From Armillaria gallica (lineage: Eukaryota; Basidiomycota; Agaricomycetes; Agaricales; Physalacriaceae), in NCBI GenBank assembly GCA_037576215.1, contig JBANDB010000006.1:5456001-5520000 (forward strand): a stretch of 64,000 nucleotides of DNA. Reading direction: 5' to 3'. The position numbers and the translations under genes are program-made. The notes beneath the pieces are model-generated. The model made no database searches. It was not told the origin of the DNA and saw only the letters and a list, made by a program, of their open reading frames with translations. Shown here in pieces: positions 9,440 to 20,258 of the stretch; position 1 is the first letter of the stretch; each line of letters starts with the position of its first letter.

Positions 9440-9947
9440 GAAATTCATGTGAATCGAGAAGGAACCACAGTTTTAAGGGTCGACGTTCGTTGTCTTCGCC
9501 GAGTTTCGCCTGCCGCCCTCGTCGCCAAGATCTTCTACAGACAAATATTACTAGGCGGGGCTGACTTAGTCGACGCGTTCACAATATCGCGTCTCTGTGA
9601 TCTCTCTAAATAAATTTCCTTCCGGTATCGGCACGCGTCGCTCCGTGTGCTGGCTACCGCCAGGGCTTTGCCGTTCGTATCCACTGTGAGATTTGGCTTG
9701 TGGTACCAATTGACTGTTAGCCGAGAGAAGAAACTGCTTGAATAGATAACGAAGGCGCGAATTTGCTCTTGGAAGAGCAAACAGCTTCTCGTCGGTGATT
9801 TCGATTATGCTCCGTGTTGTGTCTCCTTGACTCGCCGACTTTGGTTGAACTAGACTGACTGACGTGATGATCCTTTGTCTACTCTCCTCCAAAATCTTCT
9901 GGCTTGTGATCCTCTCTCCGTTTCTCTTGTGGTTTCTATTTTGGTAG
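9440..9947 (+). pseudogene. TAH family copy 4, internal deletion of exons 1-2
   Basis: The 5' flank (9440-9755) matches the upstream region of copies 1 and 6 but runs straight into the last bases of exon 2 (about 9764-9806, encoding LEEQTASR). The intron and the full third exon (9854-9947, 94 nt) follow; the third exon encodes MILCLLSSKIFWLVILSPF and ends in TAG. Exon 1 and most of exon 2 are gone, so no protein of the family type can be made. Confidence 0.7.
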
Positions 9948-10179
9948 CTTAGCTATTGGTACGTCTTGTGAAATATTGCAGATGTTCATTGTCTGACTTC
10001 ATTCGTTTTAACAGCATTTTCTACACTATTCTCTATATGCCTTTCCTGAACGAGTCTTACACCTACTTTTGTACCTGCGCTATATCGCCAACCCTTTTGT
10101 GAATGTCACGATCAGCTTATGTTCTATATAAGGGTTGACTCGAAGACCTAGCGCGTACTTTTGCTCCAGATCCCCTGGA

Positions 10180-10800
10180 CGCTGACAACGATGACGCAGT
10201 ACACTGAGTCCGTGCAGTCACCGGCGACAATGACCCCCCGCATCTACGACGAAATCGGAACTTATCTGCTGGCTCCGGTCTTTGGTTTCCACTCATTCAG
10301 ATGTTTCGCCACTAGGCCAATCGTATGTATCAATGCAACCACCCGGAAACATTTACCGGGGTTCTATATACTTACAAGCAGGACACCGTGATGCGGCGGG
10401 GGCAATCTGGTGCAAGTTTGGATACTGCACTTATCGTTAGCGGTATAGCCCTGGGCATGCAACGTTTTCCTCCTACATAACGAGCTAATCGTATTGCACT
10501 ATTGCCCTGCCTAATGTCTGCGAAGGAGGCCGGGACTCCCAGAGACTCTAATACCCAAAGGCAGAACACTATTTTTGTAAGAACCCATAGAATGCATCTA
10601 TCAAGGCTTTGTTGCGAAGTTTTCCGGTAGGTGTGTATGGTATTCTCGACCGCTCAGGCCCAGGGGTTAGTTTTGTTTTTGGTTTTATTTGGCAATTCTG
10701 ATTTCTTCTTACTTTACAGCGGAAGCAAAAGGGATAAGCGCTCATCTCGATAGCATATGCCTTGGACCTGTTAGCCGCACTTTCCAGGGAATCAAAGCAG
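10180..10800. repeat. Decayed direct repeat, unit 1
   Basis: Shares several long blocks in the same order with 10905-11350: the ACGATGACGCAGT block, a GCGGGGGCAATCTGGTGCAA block, a GTGTATGGTAT block, a TCTTACTTT block and an AACTTTCC-type block. The two units differ by many substitutions and indels. No intact reading frame or known motif is visible, so what was duplicated is unknown. Confidence 0.55.
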
Positions 10801-10904
10801 TAAGGATAATGAAGAATTCCGCACTAATACTTGGCGAGAAGGCGAACATTAAAGCTTGACTGAAGCTTGGAGAGCCACGTGTCGCCGAGCCCGGCATCTA
10901 CGGC

Positions 10905-11350
10905 ATCTGACAACCGTGACAATGACGCAGTTGAATCTGTGCACTACCGTGTCTACGACGAAGCCGGGACTAACACGCTATCCTCGGTTCTAGGCCTCAG
11001 CTTCAGCTACCACTGGCAGCTTATCCCATTCAAATGTTGAGCCGCTGGTCCCGACTGTATTAGATTCAAGCGCCTTGAATCTTTCTACCGGGGTCACCCT
11101 ATAACAAAATAGCGCATCAAAAACACCGTGACGCAGCGGGGGCAATCTGGTGCAAATTTGGATAGTACTGGCCTCGCCTATAGTCCTGGACGTGTATGGT
11201 ATGCGCGACTGCTTAGGGATTGGTTCTCTGCCGATACTTTCAGTTTCTGATTCCTTCTTACTTTGCAACGGAAGCAAATGGGGCAAGCACTCAGTACTCG
11301 ATAGCATACACCTTCAGGTTAGCCGAACTTTCCGGGGAATCAGGAATCGG
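10905..11350. repeat. Decayed direct repeat, unit 2
   Basis: Second copy of the 10180-10800 unit, shorter by internal deletions. The GGGGGCAATCTGGTGCAAAT block lies near 11136. The minus-strand frame 10990-11307 is not preserved in unit 1, so it is unlikely to be a real gene. Confidence 0.55.
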
Positions 11351-11569
11351 GATTGTTATCTCGCCTGACAGCTATAGTTGATACATTCACCCGAACCAAG
11401 GGCTCCTGATTCTCATATCTGATTCCGAGCAGGTCCCATTACTCTCACCATTCTGCACGTCATTCAAGCTATTTTCTTTATGTTTCTCGAACGTGCGCAT
11501 TTCCGGTATAAATGCAAGGCAAATCTTCATATTGCCCTATCACCCTAGTGTCCGACATCTACACACGCA

Positions 11570-11974
11570 ATGGCAAAGCTTACCTTCAAATTCGCCGTTC
11601 TCGCTCTCGTCGTCCTGGCACCTGTTGCCTCAGCCATCGACATCATGCTTTGCGATGAAGCCTACTTCAATGCCTGCACTTGGAACTACAACGTCCCTAC
11701 AGGCGAGTGTCCTAACACGGGTGCCAGTGCCGGTTGGAATGGATTCCACAACGATGCTGTGAGCTCGTAAGTGTCTTTTTCGCTCGATGTTCCATCCATT
11801 CTTACCGTTGGTCACAGATACCGTCAGACCAATTCTGGTACCTGCGGCAAATGCTATTATTTTGCCAATGAAGATTGTCATGGCCAAATGTTCAACAACG
11901 GAAACTATGAACAGAACTGGTTGGCCGGAAATAATGACAAGCTCTCGTCGATCTTCTGCTCTCAGGGCGCCTAA
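11570..11974 (+). CDS. Small secreted protein, beta-gamma-crystallin-like motifs
   Basis: Exons 11570-11766 and 11818-11974 encode 117 residues. A signal peptide is clear (LALVVLAPVASA, cleavage after about residue 22). The mature part contains two NDxxSS motifs, NDAVSS at 61-66 and NDKLSS at 105-110, spaced as in a single beta-gamma-crystallin domain, where such motifs bind calcium. Seven cysteines (28, 36, 47, 75, 78, 86, 113) suggest disulphides with one left over. The likely location is extracellular. Similar folds occur in microbial secreted inhibitors and spore-coat-type proteins, but no specific role can be assigned. The intron is canonical (GTAAGT..CAG). Confidence 0.8.
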
Positions 11975-12298
11975 TTACAGAGGTCAGTGTTAAGTCTATC
12001 CCAGCCATCTCTCATAAGTTGAAGATTGATCACAGGATGCCGCAAATTCATTGGGTCTAGCATTTGTGATAGTTAATAAATGAATGCTGGCCCACCTTTA
12101 TGCAATCATATTTTTTAATTAGATGGCTTGACGAAGTGAGGATTCGGCTAGCGCACGCGTAGCAGCAGCAGAGTTGTTAAGAACAGTCGTATCAAATTGC
12201 ATCGCCAGACCGAGCCATGAAGGTATACTGACCTGATATTACTCGATTTATTGCAGGGTACATCGTACCGCGGTGAAAGGTTTGATAAACAGTCTACC

Positions 12299-13398
12299 TC
12301 AAACCGTAATTCCTCGATACGTCTGTACCTGCATTCTCATGCGCGTCGCCTGACCAGTGGTAAACTCGGTCATACAACTATCGTATGAATAATCCATATA
12401 GTTATCTTTTCAAACGATCAGCCATCAGAGTCGTACATATAAACTACAGAACTCACGAATCGGATCTACGCCACTACTTCCTGCACAGGTATCTCGTCCC
12501 GCTGGACATCCAGAAGCAGGAGACGCCTCTGCAGGTGTATCGGAAACATAATCGCCTGATCCCGAGCATCCACCTTCAAACGTATGATAAAGACCGGCCC
12601 AGTGGCCGACTTCGTGTGACACAGTATGGCCGAGGTTGTAGTTCTTTATAGCGCCTCCTGGAAGGGAAGAGAACAAAACAACAACACCGTCGTCTGTAGG
12701 AGCAGAGGAATATTCCCAAGGGAAGGTCGAGTAACCTAGTAATCCAGCTGTGTCGCTGGACGTAAATCTAGAGCAGAGCGAAGGTGGGTACAACATTCTG
12801 ATGGCGTCAGTTGAAAGCGGACTGACCCGACTGTATAGATGTTCAAATCTACTTTGCCGCCGTGTCGAAGAGCTTTTTTCATGGCGGTCTGTTGGGAATT
12901 ATCAGGACCTGCATTATGAAACCAATCGGAGTTGATGGTCCGAGTGGTCCCAGCAAGGACATAGGAAAGACCTGTGTCGGAGAAAGCGCTATTTAAGACC
13001 TTCATCTGGTCTTTTATTTGAGCATCACTGCACACGTAGATGAATGAGTCAATTCTATAAGCAAGTGATCTTTAATGTGGTACTCACGAGACGTTGCCAA
13101 TTGTGGCGTTCTGACTGACGACATGGAAATATACATTTATAGGTGCTGAGGCCCGCCCGGAAAGTGCATTCGCAGTGTCGAAGCCTTGGAGGGCAGAATC
13201 GATGAGAAATTGGGCTTCGGCTGCTATTATGTCTGCAGAATTTACGTAGGATGCGCATGTCCTAAATAATAGCCTGGTGAGCGAAAGAAGACTGAACTAC
13301 TAAATCATATCTGACCTTTGCGCTGTACCCAGGGTTGAAGTAAATACTACATTAAACAAGAGAGTCAATGTGAGATGCAGCGTAGCCGAGAAAACCAT
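12299..13398 (-). CDS. Secreted M43 (pappalysin-like) zinc metalloprotease, MEP1-type
   Basis: Five exons: 13316-13398, 13088-13261, 12827-13027, 12457-12767 and 12299-12405; 291 residues. A signal peptide precedes RTCAS. The zinc site is [11 protein letters not shown] at 204-214 (HExxHxxGxxH of the metzincin clan) and the Met-turn is HNYMDYS at 257-263. Both fit peptidase family M43, whose fungal members (MEP1-like) are secreted endoproteases. Every exon junction keeps phase: the GG|A Gly codon before [12 protein letters not shown] and the C|AT His codon before NYMD confirm the splices. The length is typical of the fungal family. The role is probably extracellular protein digestion; a substrate cannot be inferred. 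Confidence 0.92.
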
Positions 13399-13749
13399 CG
13401 TAAGGATATGAATGTTAGCTGTTGACTCAATCTGAGTTGAGAATTGAAACCAGGGGATGTGGTTAATCAATAAGAGAGCGCAAATAATGTGGGAGACAGA
13501 TGGTTAGTGCAGGAATAGTACTGATAGAAGGAGAACTACGAACTGGAGATTGTCGATGGAGAGTCTGAATTCGCCTAGGGGCGCTTTGAAGACTTGATAG
13601 TGTATTATAACAGGCACAGCGAAAGCAGTCGAGGAAGGCCCTTCGTAGAATGGGAATAGTAGCGAGATATCCTATGGCAGTGACAAACACGACGTAGAGC
13701 GCGGTCAACAGAAGAAATGTTGCGGGACCGTCGTTGTCCGCACGGCCGA

Positions 13750-14200
13750 GGGTATTGTCAGGACCCCTCCGATACGAATGTCATTGTATTTCGGCAGGGC
13801 CAAACGACACAGGGAAGGTGGCGATAACCTGACATTTGTAATGATTTGCTCGTGGGAGTCGCAGACACATTGCTTCAGCCTTCTCCCTGTCCATGTTGTC
13901 CGACGGTGATCCCTCGGAAAGGTTTCTCTTGATCCACATCCTCGCAACGAAATTGAATTTCGGCTGAATCGAGCTTGAAGTCAGGATCCAGATGGTAGTC
14001 CCAAGTCCATCGTATTTGTCGTGTGCCGTTTCTTCCAGCTGAACCTCGAGGCGCTTGAGCTTGAGTCCCGGGTTTCCTCGTCATCCACTTTACGTTTATT
14101 CCGATTCTGTTCTCCCATCGTCGAGTCGACATTAGGGTTCAGTCCTCCTCTTCTTCAACAGAATCAGACCGAGGTCCATTGTTCCTCGCTCGAGGATTCC
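13750..14200 (-). pseudogene. Relic of the Zn2Cys6-spaced cysteine/coiled-coil family
   Basis: The complement contains GPRSDSVEEEED near 14150-14185, matching RPRADSVEDDEPTD of the gene at 21686-22638. About 80 bases on, in another frame, it contains LKLKRLEVQLEE, matching the coiled-coil start LKLIKRLELQLEE of the same gene. Frameshifts and stops separate these parts and the cysteine cluster is not found. The following region (13463-13750) has an open frame with a hydrophobic segment (TALYVVFVTAIGYLATIPIL) of unknown meaning. Confidence 0.5.
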
Positions 14201-14312
14201 TGGGCGGTGTATTTGCTAGTGTAACGACCGCGGGGCATACATCGCACTGAAAGTAGAGGGAAAAACAAGTTAATTCCGTGGAAGTCCTACACTAGGTACA
14301 GTACTTAGACAG

Positions 14313-15426
14313 TCAAGGATTGACCAGCGATAATCCACCATCAACACTTAAGACCGCTCCGTTCGTATAGTCTGATACTGCCAAGTAGAGCGCAGTCATG
14401 CCCATTTCCGCATCACTAGAAACTCAAATCAACAATCAGTCTCATCTAAATACTCAAAACACTTACGTCCCATGCCTCCTCGCGGGTATCAGCGCGACCT
14501 GCCCAGGTGCAAGTGTGGTCTTGAGTCCCTCCAAAAACTCAGGAGTCACCATCTCCGACGCGAACGGTCCAGGCTGCAGCGCATTCACCCGAATCGGGAT
14601 ACCTCTCCCACCAAAACTCGTTGCCAGAACGAGAGTAAGCTTGTCCAAAGGGGCTTTAGTCACGCTGTATGCGACCTAGATCAAGTCAAGTGAGATCAAG
14701 CTTTAAACAAATCACAGACCGCAAACAGTAATCATAGGCGATGTTGTGTTCATTTTCGCCGCTACGCTACTGATGTTGATGACACTTGAGGTGCCTTGGG
14801 GACGGGAATGCGCTCCTTTGAGGACGAGGGATTGGAAGGTGCGTATGATGAAGAACGGCGCTATGGTGTTGAGCGCGAAGATATCAACCCAGTTCTGTAC
14901 GGTTTCGGGTTCAAAAATATCCTCTGCAGCATATTTCTTCGCGACGAAATCTGGGTCGCGAAGGGAGGCAGCAAATCCGGCACTGCCATATCGTTAGCAT
15001 GGACGAGAGGAACTGGGGGTGGCGCTGTTGACGAACTTGTTGACGAGAATATCGAGCTTGCCGTCGATTCCTTCAATGTGCTTTGCGCCGGCCTTGACAC
15101 TTTCTTCGTTTGTGACGTCCATCTGGATTCTATAAGTGCGTCAGACCAGACGAACGTCATGGGGAGAGAACTGCTTACGGGACAATGGATCCGGGTACAC
15201 CTGTGACCGATGCCGCGGCTTGTTCTAGGACGTCCAGCCTCCGCCCAGTGATGTATACCTTTGCTCCATTTGCAGCAAAGGCTTTAGCAATCATAAATCC
15301 TCTGCGAGACAATTAGCTATGGGTCAATAGCGAGAATCAAAAAACATACATCCCCGTTCCTCCGCCTGTAACAAGGCCTACTCGACCTGAAAGCGACATC
15401 ACTGTGGTCATGCTAAGATCTTCCAT
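14313..15426 (-). CDS. Short-chain dehydrogenase/reductase C
   Basis: Six exons (15350-15426, 15179-15301, 15037-15129, 14727-14982, 14467-14675, 14313-14415) encode 286 residues. Rossmann cofactor motif TGGGTGIG at 20-27, NNAG at 97-100, Ser of ISS near 170, catalytic Tyr186 and Lys190 (AYSVTK), and the SDR C-terminal signature SVDGG. The family is classical SDR, with RhlG/3-oxoacyl reductase-like relatives; it uses NAD(P)H for ketone/alcohol interconversion. The donor after exon 3 is GTTCGT, shared with copies E and F. Exon lengths are identical to the other three intact copies. The gene is near two terpene synthases and P450s, so terpenoid tailoring is plausible but inferred. Confidence 0.9.
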
Positions 15427-15458
15427 GTTCGGGGAATGCTGAATAACCTCTGGACGCG

Positions 15459-15470
15459 GTCCCTTTTATT
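15459..15470 (-). promoter_or_regulatory. Conserved SDR TATA-like box (copy C)
   Basis: AATAAAAGGGAC on the minus strand, about 35 bp upstream of the start at 15426; matches boxes at 289-300, 19527-19538 and 40123-40134. Confidence 0.5.
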
Positions 15471-15559
15471 CCAGTCATTGTTGCCTAGATGCCATAGATT
15501 TCTGGCCTTATTCAGCCGACACTGTATCTCGGTAGTGCGGTAAATGGCGGTTTTAATAC

Positions 15560-15760
15560 GTTGCAAGAAACTGCCCACATATTATTTACCTGTCAGCGTT
15601 GTGACAAAAGGTCTTGTTCTCGGTGTTCTCGGGACAACAATTCTATCTTGGGCGGGCGCCGCGGCAAGCAAGGGACGTTCGTAGTGATTATTCATACTAT
15701 TCCAGCTCTTCGTGAGAAGTGCCTGCTAAGATATATAAGCTTGCTGTAAGTGAAGAGTTT
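15560..15760. repeat. Upstream region shared with SDR copy D
   Basis: Contains GTGATTATTCATACTATTCC and ATATAAGCTTGCTG blocks in the same order as 19700-19870 upstream of the SDR at 18375-19489, indicating that gene and promoter region were duplicated together. Confidence 0.55.
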
Positions 15761-16570
15761 AACTGCAAAAATGAAGTATCGAATCTGTCGCAACTCACCT
15801 TCGTCTTCGATTCCTGTTAGTGTGCCTAATCTAACCAAAATTCCAGACTCCTTGTCGGTTCCCACATGTATACTTATGTCCCTCGCCAGTCTGTGCGACG
15901 GAGAAGTAATACTTCCGATGGTTAGTCTTTCCACCAGATCCAAAAAGGCGGTGGACAGCCCGAGATCATAGAGCTTGAAAGACGGCTACTCTCGCTCTCT
16001 ATCTTCTTTTGCTAGTTGCCTGCCTTGAAGGAGAGATGCAAGGCATGGAGTGTGCACAGCTGCGTTCGATCTGAGTGCTGGCGCTGACATAGTACGTGCC
16101 CTTCTTCCTGTTGGCCTCCTCACATGAAATCTTAGTTGGGATCTCCTGCTAAGCTGGACTCGCTGTAAGGTATAACTGCATTTGTTACTTAGTCCAAGCT
16201 TGTTAACGATATCCCTGCTGCCGTACCTTTCGCAACCGTCAATTTCTTTTGGGTTCGTCAAGATCTGAGCGCTGAAGCCCGAGTCATGACCAAAATGATA
16301 GTTTGAGATGTAAATCAGGAAAAGAGAAGTACGCCTTCAAGTTGCGAAATGGTGAAATGATGCCACGGATTCTGTCCATTTCCGTGCAATTTTGGGAGGA
16401 CTGAGAGTCAGATTATAGTCATCAAGCTACTTAAAGAGAGAGAGCTGTGAGAGCGAAGACGAATGTATGAACCACATGATACCCGAAGGTGGCGGCTAGC
16501 GTCGGAGTCTCAAACACGACTTGACCTACGACGACGACGATCTATATTTCCTTTCTTTCATCTCGAAGCA

Positions 16571-16925
16571 ATGCCGGTACCTAGCAATGTGATAGAGGCT
16601 CTCGACTACGGTTCTTACACGCCGTAGAGGCCCAATACCAAGAAGATTGTAGACAAAATGAAGAACTCATGCGTCTACATAAAACGCCTTCGATTTATCA
16701 TGGACCAGCAAATGGCCATTGAAGTCGAGATAGCGATGACCTAGGATTATCAACAGAAAGAGTGTCTCTATCATAAACAAGCGGCAGGACTAGATAGGTC
16801 AAAGGCGCCAATGCTTTGAAGCATTTATCTCCGGTGCGTTCCGCGGATGCTTCGTCTGTGTCTAGTAGTATACTCATTTCATTTCAGATGGGTTCAGGTT
16901 GCTGCTCCTGGAAGAACGAACTATT
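16571..16925 (+). pseudogene. TAH family copy 5, heavily decayed
   Basis: The 5' flank (GTCGGAGTCTCAAACACG near 16503) and an ATG in the family context are present. The exon 1 body is full of stops, while the end of exon 1, the following intron (CGTTCCGCGGATGCTTCGTC) and the start of exon 2 (GTTGCTGCTCCTGGAAGAACG) remain recognisable. The third exon is absent; the sequence jumps to the 3' flank near 16920-17010. It lies head-to-head with SDR C. Confidence 0.65.
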
Positions 16926-17324
16926 CTCTGCGTATCTTTCTTGAAGTCTACTTTTGTACCTGCACTATGTCGTGATGAAATTCAATATGAATCGAGAATG
17001 AACGTTCGAAATTCTAATGAAGCTCATCGGCGAATTGTATGAATGACTCGGAGATGTCCTGTCTTTATCTCCAATTCCTGCTGCGAAGAAGCGTGGTATC
17101 CAGAAAATCCCTCAGTTTAACTGCCTGTCCTCTATAAGTACGTTTACCTTTTCCCATGTCTCTCGAGCTGCCTCGCAAGCGTGTTCGACTCTACCCTCCA
17201 ATTCTGCTCAACGTTTTTGTTGTGGAACCTTTTGCTATGTACGAGAGTAGGGCAGAGGTCAGTTGTTCTTCCTTCCAGCATTCTTAGCAATCATCGGTGT
17301 GGTGTAAATGACAGGGATTTAGAC

Positions 17325-17385
17325 GTGACATGAACCGCACTGAAAGTATAGGTTAATTTCATGCAAATTCTGCCATCAGATGCAC
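17325..17385 (-). repeat. Remnant of an SDR 3' flank
   Basis: CCGCACTGAAAGTATAGGTTAAT resembles the sequences just 3' of SDR C (14240-14275) and SDR D (18310-18345). No SDR coding sequence is attached, so this is probably debris from a third duplicate. Confidence 0.4.
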
Positions 17386-17527
17386 TGTATGGGAAATAGA
17401 CCGGAAGTTTAGCTTTTCCCCACGGTCTTCCTCCGACTCTTACTACTATCCCATTGCGGTAACACCTCATCGTCAATAATCAGTCCTGAAAACTGACATT
17501 TTGATCGAATAAAGCTTCTGTTGGAAA

Positions 17528-18234
17528 ATGGATCCCACTTGCCTTGTCTGCGATGCCCCGACAAGCACACAATGCGCAAGATGTAAGAGCGCTTATTATT
17601 GCAGTAAGGCGCACAAGGCCCAGGTGCGCTTCCTCTTCGTGTATTGTCGAGACAATCCAACAATGGATGTCCGTAGGACTGGCCGTCCCACAAAACATAC
17701 TGCAAAACAATCAGCAAGGCGGGTACCAACACATTTAATGCAATCCTCTTCGGCGTAAATGAAACGAAACCTCGCCTCATCAAACTTCCGTGGTCATACG
17801 GTGCTGTTGATAAATACACTGTAGGAGAAAGGTGGCAGAATCTGAACATGGAGCTATGGTTCGAGGGATACGATTCTTTTCGCCGCGCCAATTACGTTTG
17901 GCAGAAGTTCGGCATCGATGGACCTCCGCTTCGCCATACTCTCGCAGTGTGGTACGACGATAATTTTATGATCAATGGCTCCCGGATCAACCGCTGCATT
18001 CAAAAAATCACTGCGGGCAAAGCACAGCACCCTTGGGCCGGAAACATTCTAGCCCTTAGGGTGAAGGGACCAACCTTGGATCGATATAGTGATGCAGTCA
18101 TGGAGGAGGATTTGGCGCCATTGGTCCGGTACTTTGAGGAAAGTTATAAGAGGAAGTCAGCAAGGGTTTGCAACAGGTTGACCATGTTCACCTTATTCCT
18201 TCTCTGTTTCGTTTTATGGTGGTTTAGTTCCTGA
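17528..18234 (+). CDS. MYND-type zinc-finger protein
   Basis: Exons 17528-17623 and 17677-18234 encode 217 residues. The splice CAG|GTGCGC..GTAG|GAC joins CSKAHKAQ to DWPSHKTYC, completing a MYND finger at residues 5-41. Ligands are C5, C8, C16, C19, C25, H37 and C41; the position usually Cys is His29, which could still bind zinc. The rest (KLPWSYGAVDKYTVGERWQ, then MELWFEGYDSFRRANYVW) is not recognised but resembles other mushroom MYND proteins of similar size. A hydrophobic stretch at the very end (MFTLFLLCFVLWWF) may be a membrane tail or unspliced intron. MYND fingers mediate protein-protein contacts; the partner is unknown. Confidence 0.8.
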
Positions 18235-18374
18235 TGCTTCTCGTGTATGCTGTAGTAGTGAGCACATACTATGGACCATTGAGACGAAGTCAGGATCACG
18301 AACTGAGCATGCATCACATTGAAAATAGAGGTTAATTCCATGGAAAATTTACATCAGTTATAGTACTCAGATAG

Positions 18375-19489
18375 TTAAGGATTAACCAGCGATAATCCAC
18401 CATCAAGGCTCAAAACCGCTCCGTTCGTATAATCCGACACTGCCAAATAGATCGTCGTCATGCCCATCTCCGCTTCACTAGAGATTCAAATCAACAATCA
18501 ATCTAATCTCAATACTCAAAAATACTCACGTCCCGAGCCGCCTCGCGGGTATCGGCGCGATATGCCCAGGTACAGGCTTCGTCTTGAGTTCCTCCATAAA
18601 CTCAGGACTCAGCTGCTCCGTCATGAACGCACCAGGCTGCAGCGAGTTTACACGAATCGGGATACCTCTTCCAGCAAAACTCGTTGCCAGAACAACCGTG
18701 AGCTTATCTAATGCGGCTTTCGTTGCGGGGTATGCGATCTCAATTAAGTCAAGTCAGCTCAGGCTTTAAACGGATAGTAGAGCACATACAGAAGTTATGG
18801 GCGATAACAGGTTCATCTTTGCCGCCACGCTGCTGATGTTGATGACACTTGAGGTGCCCTGGGGACGGGAAGCCGCTCCTTTGACGAGGAGGGATTGGAA
18901 GGCGCGTATGACGAAGAAGGGCGCTATGGTGTTGAGTGCAAAGATGTCTTCCCAGGTCTGTACGGTTTCGGGTTCAAAAGGATCCTCTGCAGCGAACTTC
19001 TTCGTGACGAAGTCTGGATCACGAACGGAACCGCCAATTCCCGCACTACGAAGACATCAGAATGTGGAGGAGGGGAATCAGAGTATCATTGACTGACTTG
19101 TTGACGAGGATATCAAGCTTGCCGTCAATTCCTTCGATGTACCTTGCACCAGCCTTAACGCCCTCTTCGTCCGTCACGTCCATCCTCAGCCTATGTACGC
19201 GTTAACAATGGCTAGCCTAGAGAAAGGACGGCGCACATACGGGATAATTGATCCTGGGACACCTGCGACAGATGCCGCGGCTTTCTCTAGCACCTCTAGC
19301 CTTCGGCCAGTAATGTACACCTTGGCGCCATTTGCAGCGAAGACTTTGGCGATGCTGAATCCTCTGTCGACGAGTCAATCCGTGAGCCGTAATCGAGAAA
19401 CGCGAGATTTACATTCCCGTTCCTCCGCCTGTAACAAGGCCTACTCGTCCTGAAAGCGACATCACTGTAGCCATGTTAAGATCTGCCAT
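18375..19489 (-). CDS. Short-chain dehydrogenase/reductase D
   Basis: Six exons (19413-19489, 19241-19363, 19098-19190, 18790-19045, 18530-18738, 18375-18477) encode 286 residues, the same exon lengths as SDR C. TGGGTGIG at 20-27, NNAG at 97-100, and Tyr186-x-x-x-Lys190 in AYPATK; Pro at 187 replaces the usual small residue. The C-terminus LDGGLSLVNP is conserved. Classical SDR oxidoreductase with NAD(P). Upstream and downstream flanks match SDR C, so this is a segmental duplicate about 4 kb away. Substrate unknown; location near terpene genes suggests terpenoid alcohol/ketone interconversion. Confidence 0.9.
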
Positions 19490-19526
19490 GTCGTAGGGAT
19501 GCTGGATGGTCTCTGCTGGACACACG

Positions 19527-19538
19527 GTCCCTTTTATA
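19527..19538 (-). promoter_or_regulatory. Conserved SDR TATA-like box (copy D)
   Basis: Minus strand reads TATAAAAGGGAC preceded by CTGCTGG, about 40 bp upstream of the start at 19489. It is the best TATA match among the SDR copies. Confidence 0.55.
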
Positions 19539-19619
19539 CCAGCAGTCGCTCCCTAGATGTCATATCTTCGGGGCCGAATTCAGCAACATTTATCCCAGCG
19601 TAGCATTGCGGGTAACTCG

Positions 19620-19870
19620 GTATGAAATTCAATGTGACTCGTGCCCGGGCGGTCAGCGGGCGGTAGTCCTATGTATTGGCCCTTGAACGCGCGCCATTTC
19701 AAGAAAGGAGCCGTCGCGGTGATTATTCATGCTATTCCACGCCACACCGTAGAAGGTCTTCGTGCCAAGTACCCGCTGATACAACGACATAACGTAGACC
19801 CAGTCACTATATGGGCTCAGAGTGTCAGACCGTGAAATATAAGCTTGCTGCAAGCGAAAACTGTTTAGCT
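19620..19870. repeat. Upstream region shared with SDR copy C
   Basis: GTGATTATTCATGCTATTCC and ATATAAGCTTGCTG blocks match 15680-15745. Diverged but colinear. Confidence 0.55.
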
Positions 19871-20258
19871 GAGAAATTAAAGTGCCGTTGCAGCTCACCA
19901 TCATCGTTTCCTATTTATTGATTCGCCTGATCAAGCCAAAGTGACTCGTACATGAATAATTACGTCTCTTGACAATCCAGTGCCGCTCGGAGGTGGACGC
20001 GCGTCGCACAGTTAATTCCTCCGACAGCATCCGACAGCAAAGATGCAAAGAATGAGTCAACGACCTCAACGACCCTGAAGATGGGGAGAACGAGTCAGAC
20101 CCGATTGAGGGAGCCAAGGCATTTTTCTTGCCACATGAAGCTCCCAACGTTAGCAGTCCCTTTTCGGTATCACCTAATCCCAACGCGTCAGCTTTCCCGC
20201 CGTCCCTTCGCACACATGCCCACTTTCTATCCTATCTCATCTCTCTTGCATGGAAGCT

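Noticed and set aside
10990..11307. Minus-strand frame of 105 codons
   Set aside because: Not preserved in the duplicate unit at 10180-10800; no motif.
17409..17891. Minus-strand frame of 160 codons
   Set aside because: Overlaps both exons of the MYND gene and has no motif.
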